Made by a program: the position numbers and the translations under genes
Shown: in pieces, positions 10,254 through 22,525 of the stretch
How positions within the stretch are numbered: position 1 is the first letter of the stretch
Layout: each line of letters opens with the position of its first letter
Notes under the pieces: model-generated
Databases searched by the model: none
Told to the model about the DNA's origin: nothing
What the model saw: only the letters and a program-made list of their open reading frames with translations
From: Akebia trifoliata
Taxonomy: Eukaryota; Streptophyta; Magnoliopsida; Ranunculales; Lardizabalaceae
DNA: 64,000 nt
Direction of reading: 5' to 3'
NCBI GenBank assembly: GCA_017979445.1
Contig: CM030718.1
Coordinates: 29,507,021-29,571,020, forward strand

Positions 10254-12554
10254 AGATGTCTACTTAGACATGTGTTGCTACATAGTTATCATTTATAAGC
10301 TTTCCACAGATGTTGGTAACAATAGCATTTTGTCATGTGTACTTAACTTGCATAAGACATACATAGTATGCATTGATGAGCTTCTAAATCTTGTTAAGAG
10401 AACAGGAGTCAAGTACTAGTTATTGGTTGGAAGGTTTGGGTGTGGTGAGAAGTCCTTTGATGCTGATGGATGTGGGATTAATATTGCTGCTGTCATCTAA
10501 CAGAACTTAGTTTGTTGTCATCTAAGATGACCATATTCTTGTTCTGTTACAGACGTTAGTAAAGAACATGAGGATATGGCTCATTTCTAAGCTCCAAGGC
10601 TTGTATATGGAAACTCTTATTATCAGAACTGATCGGTTACAATTATATTTGGCCCTAATCTTTATCTTGTTTTTTTGGATAAGTCCTTAATCTTTATCTT
10701 TAGCACTTGTTATTTTGTCACTGATCTTTATCGCTTGGAAACCCAAATTTTTATACATATTTTGTCTGATATAATTCATTTCATGCTTCAAAATATTAGT
10801 TGCAATAGTGTCAAAGTAAATAATCAAGAAAACTGAATCAACATGGATTAACGACACCCCATCCCCCCGCATAGAGACCAAATTGGTTGGATAAAGTCAG
10901 TGCCCAATACCTTCTGTTTCCATAACTTGAAAGTAAACCCTCTTTGGCACCTCTGAAATTGGCATATCCCCAAAGGTGCATCTCAATTTCATGTGCACAT
11001 GATTTTGACCCTTGGTTCATTGTTCTATTCATGTCGTTGATGAAATTCTCTAGTGGATTATGTGGGCAATAGTATAGGCCAACGTTGGTCTAATTCCTTC
11101 TTATCTTACAATCTGGTCCCCAGAACAATAATGTTGAATTTAGTCCCACACCAGACACTCATTGCCTTGTCTCTCTCCTTATAAGCTCCTGGGCCACTCC
11201 ACTCATTGCCAATTGGTTTTGAGTTGAACCAAATTTATCATAATACCTTTGTCTGATATCTGGAATCATTTTTGGTTCTAAAACATTAAAATAAGGTTTC
11301 GACTTCAATCTTACACACAAATCCTGTTGGTTATAACTAACCAAAAGATACTGAAGGATTGGATCCAATCTGATGTGATGCATGTTTCACATAGTGTGTG
11401 ACAAACCAAAATCTTGGTAAGAGACATAGTGATGGGCTGAGAGATCAGGTCAAAAGTTCTAGGTACCTCATCTCTTTGGAACTAATATGCCAACCTCCCG
11501 TTCTCTTTACAACTAATAAGGAAAAAAATAAAAGAAAGGGAATTGTAAACTATGATTCCAAGCCCAATAGAAAATAAAATGCTCCAATTCAATGTCAAAA
11601 AATCAGTAAACAGGCTGATTTTAATAATTAGATTAGCAATGGGACGGGCCAAAATGCCAGACCATGGACCCAATAGATAGTTGCAATGGTTTGCAAAGTA
11701 GTACATCAGCTTCTCTTCTATTTCACAATAAAATTTTCTTTCTCTCATGTATATGAGATGAAACATAATTTAATTTGCAAAAAAATAGGACAAAACTTGA
11801 GATTCTCTAACTTGATTCCAGGAATAATATCTGCATTTTACAATTGATATGGCACTAAAATTTGGGAGAGATTCGGTTTTAATACTGTCTGAGTCATGGA
11901 ACACATGCTCTACATCCAATTTGTAAAATAAAACTAATGTAGTGGACTTATTTATTTCAATTAATTGAAAAAAATCTGCCATTACCCAATGAATTAGCAA
12001 ATATGAAGAAATTACATACCTTGTTGGTTAGATCAGATCTCAAATATGCAGATAACCCATGGCCCACCATGTGTCGTCAGATCTATGTTGCATGGAAAGT
12101 CATACAGATGCTTATCCATACATTTTGTACATTTTTCTATTTATTTAATTCAAATAAGACAGAGAGACAGCTTTACACGCCTAAAAAAAAAAAAAAGAAG
12201 AAGAAGAGAGAAAGATATGAAGGTCATGTTGGCTGTATGCCTGCAATTCTGACTCTGTTGGTCTTTCTCTAGTCTTTATAAAAATATATATAAACAGATA
12301 CAAAAATAATAATCTATGAGGCTTGTGTCCACATATAATTTACATGTGCTTGTGGGCCGCAAGGTCCTACATCCTTGTTGAAGGATTTTAGGATAACTTA
12401 CCTCAAATTGTTGGTTGGCACATTCTCACAATTTCTCAAGTAAAATCTCAATAAATAAAATACATAAATATTTCATTAGAGCCTCTTTGCCATTTTAGTT
12501 AGAAGATCTGATAGGTTTGGGATTAAATCAGGTTTTTCAACTACAAATAAGAAC
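10254..12554. other. Intergenic, possible LTR fragment near 11085-11385
   Basis: No gene recognised. Around 11125-11225 the text TTTAGTCCCACACCAGAC, then CTCCTTATAAGCTCCTGGGC and TTGCCAATTGGTTTTGAGTT, resembles the promoter part of plant LTRs (TCCCACA motif, TATA-like TTATAAG, short leader). No paired LTR, PBS or coding remnant was found, so this is tentative. An A-rich/AAG run at 12183-12215 produces spurious lysine-rich frames. Confidence 0.35.
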
Positions 12555-12555
12555 A

Positions 12556-12655
12556 AATGGGCTTCTCCACATAGCTGAGTCGGCTATGTTGCAACCTTAA
12601 CTTTGAGGTCATGGGTTCAAGTCCAGCTTACCCATCAAAAATAATAATGATAAAA
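12556..12655 (+). mobile_element. tRNA-derived SINE fragment (A and B boxes)
   Basis: An RNA polymerase III A box, TAGCTGAGTCGG (12572-12583), matches TRGCNNAGTNGG fully. A B box, GGTTCAAGTCC (12614-12624), follows about 30 bp later. The sequence ends in an A-rich AATAATAATGATAAAA tail. The acceptor stem and anticodon arm of a real tRNA cannot be drawn, so a SINE is more likely than a tRNA gene. Confidence 0.65.
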
Positions 12656-13261
12656 TGTATTTTTAGTAAAAGCTGATCCTTGGTGCTTGCAAACATCACA
12701 GCAAGAGATCTTGGGATGTGCCCAAAAGAAATTAAATATTTGAATTTTTTAAATGGCATTTATTTTATTTTTTTCGCGGGTTTATCCCATTATTTCAAGA
12801 TGAAATAATAATAACAAGAAGAAGAAAATTAATCATTTAAGTCTTCTTTAGTTTCAACTTTATCATTTATTGAGATAAATATCTTCACATAAAGAGGTGG
12901 CATATTGCATTGGACTAGCTTGGCTGTCATGATTGGTCCTTGACGATCGACTAATTAATCCATGATTAAAACTGCTATAAACAGCACAATTCTTTTACAG
13001 CCCAATGACAACTCGTGTGTTTGGCCAGCCCTTTGGCAAGCAAAATCTAATTTGATTGGTTTTGAATAAGCTTATTGGATTGGGCAATAGGTAGTGTCCC
13101 TATCATTGTTTTGAAATATATATAGTAATAAAACATAATAGATAATACTAACAATGCCATACAGAAATATTTATTAATGGTATTTAGATTTTCAATTAAA
13201 TAACTGCTTTTATCTAAGTTTAGAAATCATTTTTTTTACACAAAATGAAACAACTTTAAAT

Positions 13262-13394
13262 AATGTGTAACGATTTTCTAACTCAACTTATCAGGATAAC
13301 TCCCGAGGCAAAAAAAATTAAGGTTCTTTGCACATGCCACGTCGGTGAGTTTTTTAGTTATTCTGTCAGGTTGAGTTACAAAATCAGCAGTCTT
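13262..13394. mobile_element. Small MITE
   Basis: Inverted ends: GATTTTCTAACTCAACTTAT (from 13272) against the complement of the right end, GATTTTGTAACTCAACCTGA (13388 leftwards). The homology continues through a GGATAACT/GAATAACT segment. Roughly 130 bp and non-coding. Confidence 0.65.
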
Positions 13395-13720
13395 AAATAA
13401 TATTTGCTTAATTTACAATCCTTACTAACAGTAAAACAACCCAACAATAGAATATCATTATTTTCCAAAAGTTAAAAAAGAGGGACAAAACAAAGTTTTA
13501 AAGTTTTGTTACAGAAATAATCATGGTGGTACCACATTACATACAGTCATTGAATATTTAATCAAACTTGACACTTGTCATGTCAAATTTCTAGTGCCTT
13601 TGGATTTTCTTATTTCCTATTTCTGCCTAGAGCAAGCAACTTTCCATAATTTAGTTTACAAAGGGCAGAGAGAAAAATATCTCTTCCTCTTATACCCTTC
13701 TCCAGTCTTCTCCACCACAC

Positions 13721-13747
13721 AACTCTCTCTCTCTCTCTCTCTCTCTC
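13721..13747. repeat. (CT)n microsatellite directly before the start codon at 13749
   Basis: About 12 CT units form most of the presumed 5' leader of the Cys-rich gene. TATAC at 13691 is a plausible TATA element about 30 bp further upstream. Confidence 0.85.
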
Positions 13748-13748
13748 C

Positions 13749-14287
13749 ATGGGTGACTTCATCAGATACACCCTAACACTACTAGTAGCAGTGGTCTTGG
13801 TGGCAAAACTAAGCTGTACTTCAGGTAAGTGAATTGGTTCCCACACCCCCAAATCTTCTTTAATTTTCTTCTTCTTATTGGTATTTCTATTTGACATGAC
13901 ATATATACATATGTATATAGTTCTATTAAGTACTCCAATACATATAAAGGGATGCAAATAAGAATTAATGGAGAGAAAAAAATTAAAACCATGCATGCAG
14001 GTTCTTCGAATTCGAGCGATTTAGTACTAAAACCAGTGGGCCCGACAGAGTATAGGATGATGGAGGACAACGAGGGAAGTGAACCGTTCCAGATATGCCT
14101 CATGTGTAAGTGTTGCCCATCTGGTACTACTGTTGATCCAAGCACTTGTGCATCCATGTCTTGCTGCTTCGGCATCGATTGTCAGCTCCCAAACAAGCCT
14201 TATGGTGTATGTGCCTTCGTACCCAAAACCTGTAACTGCACCTCTTGTGCTGTTGATCCTCCTCCTTCTCTTTCTCCTTCCAATTAG
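13749..14287 (+). CDS. Small secreted protein with 12 cysteines
   Basis: Exons are 13749-13824 and 14001-14287 (76 + 287 nt), giving 120 aa, with GT-AG ends and phase-1 splicing through a Gly codon. Residues 1 to about 25 form a signal peptide (basic MGDFIRY, then LTLLVAVVLVAKL, then small residues). The secreted part has 12 Cys at 58, 61, 63, 64, 75, 80, 81, 86, 96, 103, 105 and 108, in the pattern CxxCxCC...C...CC...C...C...CxCxxC, followed by a short Pro/Ser-rich tail. Even cysteine number and spacing suggest six disulfides in the apoplast. It resembles a family of uncharacterised small plant proteins annotated only as DUF (possibly DUF7866; from memory, not checked). No receptor, enzyme or defence role can be assigned from sequence. 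It is not a defensin, LTP or snakin by spacing. The start is the first ATG after the CT tract and is the only one that gives the signal peptide. Confidence 0.88.
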
Positions 14288-14695
14288 AACAAAACTTCTT
14301 TGCCTACTCATCCAAGATGCGTTGACCTTTCAAGTACTACTACCACTACCACACCATGTGTTCTACTCTATTTTAATTTATATTATATGTTACTAGCTAG
14401 TAGTTGTAAAATAATATATTTTAGTTTTTTGTACATTTAGGCATTAGTATGGCTTATATAGTACAAATAAAACCACTTGTCTAGAAAAAATGTTTTTTTT
14501 TTCTCAATGAATGTAGGCCAATGTTTGTTTCCACATACCACATGAGAAAATGTTTAAAGTAGTGTTCATCCATAAGTGTATGCGTGTGTTATTTGGTTTG
14601 GAATTGGATTGTAGATGGGCTTCTTCCATAATTAGAAATAGAAATCAACTAAAATCATAAACATGGCACAATATGTTTCTTGCTTTTTCTTCAAA
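14288..14695. other. 3' UTR and intergenic sequence after the Cys-rich gene
   Basis: The sequence becomes AT-rich and non-coding at once. AATAAA occurs in ACAAATAAAACC near 14465-14471, a plausible polyadenylation signal. Confidence 0.4.
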
Positions 14696-14698
14696 AAG

Positions 14699-14868
14699 AG
14701 TCGTGCTACACTGCCTTCGTTGGACACTGCGTTCAGCACTACGCTGACTTGGCAGTGCATAGATAATCATAGATTTTTTTCTCAAGATACAAGTTAAAAA
14801 ATCAACGGTTTTCTATGCACTGCCACATCAGCGCAGTGTTGAACACAGTGTTCAACTAAGGCATGCTG
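14699..14868. mobile_element. MITE (family shared with 38735-38832)
   Basis: The left arm contains TTGGACACTGCGTTCAGCAC and GGCAGTGCATAGA; the complement of the right arm reads TTGAACACTGTGTTCAACAC and GGCAGTGCATAGA. The arms are about 60 bp with a short AT-rich loop. Non-coding. Confidence 0.7.
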
Positions 14869-15856
14869 AAATGAAATGTATAGTTAGCCAAACAAGATTA
14901 TGAAAAGAGTCCATTAGAAGCAAAAGTCGACTAGAATTTTTATCTCCCAATTACAAGAAAAACATTAGGTAGGATTGAGAAATACTTTAATTAATTAATG
15001 GGTCGATGAGAAAAACAAAGGGTTAGTGGGCCCAAAAAAAAAGAATCTCATGGCATATATATTGGAAGGTAGTAGATGATCAAACTTTAGAGCAATCATA
15101 CATTATGAGTCATGGTGCAATGTTTTTATTCTTTAAGGGTAAAAGGTGGAGTTTTGGTTGGCGGAAAGTGGTTTGGCTTGCCAACTTAATGACCATTGGC
15201 TTTTTTCATAATTGTTTCTTCTTAGGGGACCACTGTGAAAACGAATTGATTGACAATTTGAATTGAATTACATTGATAGAATATAGAACCCTAAAATGAG
15301 TTCATATGGTAGCTATTTTTTAAAACTCGTCGAGGCGCTCAACTCAACGCTTTAAAGTTAAAACTCCTTTGAACCTACTTACCAAGTTGACTCGGAAATT
15401 ACCAATCTGGATTAGATACTCGAGGACCAACTTATGTTTATAAAATGGTTGTAGTTGGAAATCAAAAAATACTTTTATATACAAAGTGCAACTATTGAGA
15501 TTTTTGGATATATCCTTGGATAAGCATCTCAAAGATGCATGTTATCGGGATACAAATAAATCCCAACCATTGAACTTATCGTTTACACCGTTGTCAGGAT
15601 CATATGTTCTCTCAGGAGTCATTTTTTATGAATCATTGGAACCCAACCCAATATATAGTCTTTTCTGGACAAGTTGAATATTCATCAGCAAATTGGTTGT
15701 GATAAATTACCCAAAATTTTACCATCTCTATGAGTATGTGTGCACGCAACTAACACCAAGGCTACATCCAGACATCATCAGAGAGAACATGGCAAATATC
15801 TACATCATGATCTTGTCTTGAGCCAAATTTCTCTCTCAAATATTCTCTGGGATAAT
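14869..15856. other. Intergenic, nothing recognised
   Basis: AT-rich sequence without coding character, RNA-gene structure or clear repeat boundaries. Confidence 0.5.
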
Positions 15857-16032
15857 AGTTATAATAATAATGATGAATGCACGCGGTTTTGGGTACATGG
15901 TTGATATGGTAAGGACACAGAACCGCAGATCTTTTTCCTGTGTATCCCGAAGATAAATATCAATGGTTCTGTGCCCTTGCCACATCAGCCATGTACCCAA
16001 AATCGCATGCATTCAAAACGACTCTAGTTATA
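15857..16032. mobile_element. MITE, copy 1 of a two-copy family
   Basis: The arms are inverted over about 75 bp: GGTACATGGTTGATATGG in the left against GGTACATGGCTGATGTGG (complement) in the right, then GGACACAGAACCG against GGGCACAGAACCA. TCTTTTTCCTGTGTATCCCG lies in the middle. The same central text and arms recur at 37405-37579. Non-coding. Confidence 0.8.
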
Positions 16033-16769
16033 AATGATCTCTAGACAATAATAGAAAAACTAGGTGTAGACTACAAGATCAAGATGTGCACATAAAAAAG
16101 CTAAGTAAACCCTTTTTTTTTTTTTTTTGGTATAAAATATATTGCAGAAAGGAGAGGAACAACATACAAGAAGATAAGTGAAATCTTTTTTAATGTCTGG
16201 TTCAACCCTCCTTTTGAATTATAAGCTCTATATATGCAACACTCCAAAAGTACTTGAACTTCCTTTCCTCTTTCTCTATATCTACTGTTCTCTTATTATT
16301 CTCCATTCTCTTTGGCCTCTTTTCTTTTGTCTTCACTCTCTCAACCACTTTTTGTTTGGGAACGCATGTATACCATACCTATGATACTAAGGACAATGAT
16401 GTACTAATTCTGTCTTCATTTTATAAAGTAGAAAGATTCAATTAAACAAAGGAAGAGGAATAGTAGGAAAGTGAAAAACCACAAAACAATGTGGGTATTC
16501 CTACAATTACAGACAAAAAGGGTCTCATTGCATTCTATTCCATCAGATTCAAGATGTAACACATGTCCAAGGAGACGATAATGAGCACACAAAGGTACTA
16601 AATCAATACAATAAACATTTACATCAAGCACGGAGCAAATGCAGTAACACAGCCAAATTCATACATGTTTTAACAAGCTTGTCTACATACACATCCCCAA
16701 TATCTTGTCATTAAGAACAGCAGAAGCACACAAATCAATCAGGTTACAAATACATCATTTTTTAGGATC
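16033..16769. other. Intergenic, 3' side of the PBL8-like gene
   Basis: Contains a poly(T) run of about 18 at 16112-16129. The part next to 16769 should be the 3' UTR of the minus-strand kinase gene. No other gene seen. Confidence 0.5.
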
Positions 16770-19700
16770 TCATCTCACCCTGCATGCTGCAGGGCCACCC
16801 GGGGAACAGTTGGGGTTGGGTGACCGGCAACCAGCACCATTGCTTGTAAACCTCCGGTGCATCCGATGGTCAGGGAACCCAATGATGGTTGGACCCTGGG
16901 TCAGGATTTCATTTGCACCGCTGCTTTGCAAGGGTTCCAGTGTCTCAACCACATCACTCGTGAGGGGCCTTGCCTTTGGGTTCTGGCTCAAGCAATAGTA
17001 CGCCAAACTGCAGGCTTTCTGTGCGGCCTTCACAGGATACTGATTTTCCAATCTAGGGTCAATTATCTGCAGCAATTTTCTCTTGTCGTTAAGTTTGGGA
17101 CGGGCCCAATCAACCAAGCTCTGCTCCTTGCTGGGTCGCGTCTTGTCCACTGAACGTCTACCCGTTAAAAGCTCAAGAAGGACGACACCAAAACTGTAGA
17201 CGTCACTCCTTGCAGTCAGGTGACCTGGTTATTTGATAAATACAGTTCCATTGACCCAAGAAATTCCAGTATCAGATGAATTAATATTAGTTAGGCGAGC
17301 AGAAATCTAGAATGGGTAAAAACAACTAACATCATGATTTGCAAAATAACAAGAGTCCGACTAGCCTACTAGGGTAGTGAGGAAAAAGGCCTTACTAAGC
17401 CTCATCCACCGTTAAAAAGACCTTGAGATTCGTAAAGCAAGTCCTCAAGATTCATAACAAATCTCAATGTCTTGTTTTACACATCTCGAGGTCTTTTTGA
17501 CGGTGGATGGGGCTTAGTACGGCCTTTTTTCCTCACTATCTTAGTAAGGAAGGGGTTTCTCAAATAACAATGAAAGCACGCTTCCTTGTTGAAACAAGTA
17601 CAAAAATAACAATGGTCTAAAAGAGGTAGGATAGGACATATCGATAGATTGACTGATGGATAAGTGGTTGGCTCAATAGGTCAACGTACACTACAAGCTA
17701 CATTATGAAAGCAACACAATTTGCAAAATCCCCTAAGAACTGTTGGAAAAAGATATTCAAGGAAGATGCCAAGAGCATGGGATCAAATATGGTTGGACAC
17801 TCCATATAGTCAACAATCTGAACAGTTTTAATACCTAATATACTTGAACATTTCTCTGGAACAAATCCCAAAGTTTAGTTAAGATCCCATTTTATGGAAT
17901 TTTTATTGGGCAGGAAGAGATGCCAAGAGAACAAGTCATTCCAATAGTGAGGAGACCATACCAGTCATTACGTATTCAGGTGCAGCATAGCCATAGGTAC
18001 CCATCACACGAGTAGATACATGCGTCTCATCACCTTGCGGTCCAGCTTTTGCAAGACCAAAATCCGAAAGTTTGGCTGTATAATCCTGAAGGTGGACAAG
18101 ACATACCAGAAATAAATAGAAGTGCTATAAAAAAGGGTTCTTGGATTTCTAAATTTTTGGGAATACCACTTACAGAGTCCAACAATATATTTGAGGTCTT
18201 GAAGTCACGGTAGATAACGGGCCGTTCGGCATTGTGAAGGAAAGCAAGCCCTTTGGCAGCTCCAAGTGCAATCATCATTCTTGTCGCCCAAGATAATGGA
18301 GCAGCTGCCTCTGAATACCTCAAGCAATAGAAGCCATGTCATCTTGAATTACAACCAATACATGCTACAACAGTATAAAGAAAACAAAAAATACTCGACA
18401 CTTATACCTTTCTTCTATTATTAGAGGGAGGGGTACACACAAGATGCTCAAATAACAGCATTGCTTAAGTTATTTTTATGGATAAATGCACAAATAAATT
18501 ATACCACCACCACCACCCCCCCCCCCCCCCAAAAAAAAAAAAAAAGAATGGGCAATCTGCAACTTTCTTGTACTTCAGTGGTTAACATAATGAATAAGTC
18601 AAGGGCATTATAGGAATTTTATTTCAACATAAGTATAAAACTTATTGTTAGATATAAAAAGTTCGTAATAATAATGGATGTCATTAGAAAGATATCAGTG
18701 AGAGCTTCTAAATAGTGATTCCAATTTCAATGCAAACCAACTCAGATAATGGAAGTTATGAGCTCTCGAAAAATCTAAGATAAACATGAACTTCAGATTT
18801 TTAAAAGTTAAAATATCCTTGGAGGACTTCTTTGTTGGGCCTCAGATAGTCAGGTTTCTTCACATCGTGTAGGAACAAGAATGGATCCTATCATGATTTC
18901 AGCTACCTTGTTCCCTGCTGGGGGATTGGCATCAAATTCAGTCACAGATTCAGATGAAGCCTCGCCTAGCAGGGGTTCGGACTCTATCCAGGTGGGGGAA
19001 TGCACTCAACTGCTTCTTGTACAGCTTAAGGGATGGAAGGAGCTTTCTCTATTGTGCTGGCACTCAAAAGGTCTTGGTCTTGTTTGTCTCGTTCTATCTA
19101 TGGTGTAGGTAAATATCCTTCCTCACCATCTCTCTGATCAGTCCTAGTCTTGGACTCTCTTCGTTATCAATCACTAAACAAAACAAAGTAGCAAAAAAAA
19201 AAGCAGTGAAGAAATGTCCAAGAGTACACCTGGTTCACGAGGTTCTACCAGTACAGGGCTCAATCATACTCCAAAGAAGAGTTTGGTCCTGGCTCAGAAC
19301 AAACACTAGTTAAACTGGTTCCAGAAGGGAAAGATCCAGCTGGGTACTAGCCCACCTGAGCACCTCAAGATTGAGCAAATATGAAAATAGCCAGAGGATG
19401 AAATGCATATCAACTATTTTATAATAATGAGAAGCACTGGCTCCTGACTTTTCAACAACAGAAAGAGGAAAAACTGACTCTCCGAATTAAGGGGTACCCC
19501 AGGGAAAAAAAAAACCCTTGCCGCTTATAAGTGTTTCCCAATTTGGTATTCTCCAAAACTCAGTTTTCAAGTCATATCTCCATTATTCCTGACTGGCGAA
19601 GAATGAGAGGAAAGGAAGAATATCCACGCAAGTTCTCTCTTTTATTAGCATTAGTTTTTTTATTATTTATAATTAACACAATTATGTAAGCGATCCTTTC

Positions 19701-22525
19701 AAAAAGCAAGGAATCTTTGGAAGAAATGGTAGACCCACGATTACCTATGAAATAATCCTTAGGAGATGTCTTCGGTCTTTGTTTTTGTTTTTGTTTTTTT
19801 TTTTTTTTTGCTAAGTTCCTTAGGAGATGTCTTCCCTTTATATCTGGTGCAGGTGACATGAAACTAAAATATAAAATCTAATTTCTCAGCTTTGCGGTCT
19901 ATAAATCATCTTACAGGCACATGCCAACAGATGCAACATATTGTTTCATCCATTTTGTGAATACAATCAGAACCGAAAATTATAGGAACAATAAACCGAC
20001 TAGGTGAAGATAACTGTTTGGGAGGAGTTCCCCTCCAGACATTGGACCCAGTAATCATGGAGAAATTGAAATTTTTTTTTTAATAAAGTACATATTCCCA
20101 TGCATAGTAAGAAAGGAGAACTGAAGACAAGCTGTGGTTAACAAAAATCAAACTATTCCCTGGGTCCCGGAGAGAATGGAAGGACACCAAACCACTCTAC
20201 TTGGGAATATCTCACCCTCTGAAGAGGTAAAGTGACTGTAAAAATACCTTACCAATAAACTCACATTTGAGCTCCATTTCCACACCCTTGCATCACTGAG
20301 GACAAATTACCATGCTGCCGATCCTGTCCAACATGGTATCCATAGCATCAATTTTCCACTGTTAAGGTGTCTTCTCGAGCCAAGGTTCCAAGGGACACCA
20401 TTTCCATCTATGTTATAACATTCGCTACAGTTACACAAAAGATATAGAGAAGGAAAGACCAGGCAAGTAGAGACACTCCATCATACATACTCCCAAAACC
20501 TTCTTGTCATATCAAAACCAATCCAACAAATATCCCAACATTGAAAGTTGCACAGATGCTCAGGACGGCTTTCCACGTACCCATAACATAAGAAATGTTA
20601 GGGTCCTTGATAAATTAGCCATTATTATCTAAGACAAAATTTCCATCTACAATCTTTATCCACAAACCATTTGGTTCTTCCCCATACCACCACATCCACT
20701 TAGCCAATGAGCACCCCTAATCAATTAGATTTATATGCATTCAGTTTATAGTCAAGTATAGTAGAAAAACATAGCATTCTAGACCTCATCATTAACACAC
20801 CAATTTTCCTTTTGTAACTAGTTTTTTTTTCATTTAAATTATTTTTAGCAGCTCCTCAAAATTTTAATACGGTAATTTCTTCCACAACTCCTTAGTTCTC
20901 ATATCTAAATTTTAATTTCCTTCTTTTATCTTTTAGAGTCACAAACATTGTTTATTCTCCTATTCCTTATTTTTGGGACACCTATGAGTTACAGTCATTT
21001 TCCAACTCCAAATGCAAACGTCCATGACCAGTTAACCACTAGCCAGTGCTACATAGTCTAACCCTCTCTAGGCATAACCTTAAGCTATTTTATTCAAAGA
21101 AGAAAATATTTTCTGCACATACTCAGACCACTTTTAAGAATCACTAGATTCCATCTTTCATCTTAAGGTCATGTGCCTGCCAAAGCCAATGCCAAGGAAA
21201 CTCAAGGATTGTAACCCCAATCTCATTTCTTTCTCCAAACCCTAATCCTACATGCATCTCCCATATCCTTTATCACCTTTCACTTCAAACCCATTTAGGT
21301 CTCCTCCTGTAAATGTCTTCTATCCATCAAAAATTTCCTGTAATGATCTATCCATCTTTTCCCAAAATTATCTATTTAGACACATCTAATCCTACTTGGA
21401 GTGCATAAGCATAGATAATTTCTCTCCAAAAATCCTCACTTACTCTCCAGCACTTACAACACTATTTATCAAAAATCTTTATCTACTGTTTTCCTGTCCT
21501 ACTACGTTTGCAGTCATCCTCAAGATCTTGGACCTTATTTCCCTTATATTTTATAATATCAGAAGTCTTCCTAGGTGCTACATTAGCAAATATAGCGTGC
21601 TCTAAACTCTTTCTAGACTTAGCCAATAGGTTATGTATATGAAAAAGATCAGGGCATTGTAAATTATTCTCATTGACATGGAACATTAACACCTCAAAGA
21701 CATAATTCAAGCATTAGAATTAAATTAATCATCAAAAACACAAAGAGTGCAAAACAAATACATACTTCGAAACAAGTGGTTCTCGAGGCTTCCTCGAAAC
21801 ATGAACTCATATACAAGTAACCTATGATCATCCTCACAGCAGTACCCAATCAACTTCACCAGATTTGGATGTCTAAGCTGACCTAGAAAATTAACCTCGG
21901 TCTGAAGCATGACAAACACAAGAACAAGTTAAGATAAATCAAAAGAAAAAAATGTGCTATAGATCCATAAATCCAAACTTACAAGCCATTCTCTATGGCC
22001 CTGAAGACCCTGTTTGTTGAGGACCTTAACGGCAACGGGAAGAGATTTGAGGCCAACCCTAACATTCTCATCAATGTAACCCTTGTACACAATCCCGAAC
22101 CCGCCCTCGCCGAGGATGTAGTCGGAACGGAAGCTCTTCGTGATAGTTTCAAGTTCGAACAATGTGAAGGCAATGACGGTATCTAAAAGAGAATTTTTTC
22201 GCGAGTCATCAGTGATGTTGGATGGGGTTGAAGGATCACTCAAATCCGAGAAAGAACGAGTGTACTTCTTATCTGAAGGAGTGTTCTTAATGGGCAATTG
22301 CTGAACTGAAATCATAAACAAGAATGAAAGAAAGAAACCCTAATTCAATCTCCCGGTTGAAATTGATTTACGAAAAAACACAATGATCAAGATTCCCCAA
22401 AGTAGATAATTTCCAAAATGTGATTAAAAAATAATACTAAATGTGAAATGTGCTTAGTAGTCAGGATAATTACCTTGAACGTTTGCAACAATCGCAGATT
22501 CCTCTTTGGTGCCGCAGTTGCCCAT
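16770..22525 (-). CDS. PBL8: Receptor-like cytoplasmic kinase, RLCK VII / PBS1-like 8
   Basis: Exons: 22525-22474, 22305-21983, 21901-21766, 18310-18174, 18085-17962, 17224-16770; total 1227 nt, 408 aa. All introns are GT-AG and the frame closes exactly. MGNCGT at the N-terminus gives Gly2 for N-myristoylation and Cys4 for palmitoylation, so it should sit on the plasma membrane. Kinase landmarks: glycine loop GEGGFG (83-88), VAVK Lys111, YRDFK catalytic Asp206, DFG Asp224, activation loop [18 protein letters not shown]. The catalytic loop has YRD rather than HRD, normal for RLCK VII; the substrate is Ser/Thr. The C-terminus [19 protein letters not shown] and the [15 protein letters not shown] insert match the Arabidopsis PBL8 (At5g01020) lineage. 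PBS1-like kinases relay signals from pattern-recognition receptors; a specific role for PBL8 is not firmly known to me. Intron 3 is 3.45 kb. Confidence 0.95.
17365..17547. mobile_element. MITE in intron 5 of the PBL8-like gene
   Basis: Inverted arms of about 55 bp: left TAGTGAGGAAAAAGGCCTTA then CCTCATCCACCGTTAAAAAG; the complement of the right arm reads TAGTGAGGAAAAAAGGCCGT then CCCCATCCACCGTCAAAAAG. Non-coding, with a short central loop. Confidence 0.8.
18311..21765 (-). other. Large intron 3 of the PBL8-like gene
   Basis: 3455-bp intron with clean donor (A|GTATGT) and acceptor (TTCAG|A). It contains a C-run/A-run at about 18510-18545 and a T-run near 19795-19810. Its length suggests old transposon insertion, but I could not recognise a coding or terminal-repeat remnant. 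Confidence 0.7.

Noticed and set aside
10838..11383. Minus-strand frames near 10838-11383 as a gene
   Set aside because: No recognisable domain and no splice-consistent model; nearby LTR-like motifs suggest repeat-derived sequence.
12003..12272. Plus-strand frames with a poly-lysine run
   Set aside because: Produced by an AAAAAAAGAAGAAGAAG tract. No homology and no gene context.
12556..12655. A functional tRNA gene
   Set aside because: A and B boxes are present, but no acceptor stem pairing or anticodon arm can be formed, and an A-rich tail follows; a SINE fits better. The same applies at 35503 and 39548.
13610..13996. 128-codon minus-strand frame with an ERERERER run
   Set aside because: The repeat is the CT microsatellite read on the opposite strand, and the frame overlaps the real Cys-rich gene and its intron.
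18881..19108. 75-codon frame inside kinase intron 3
   Set aside because: Opposite strand to the host gene, no homology recognised, and no supporting context.
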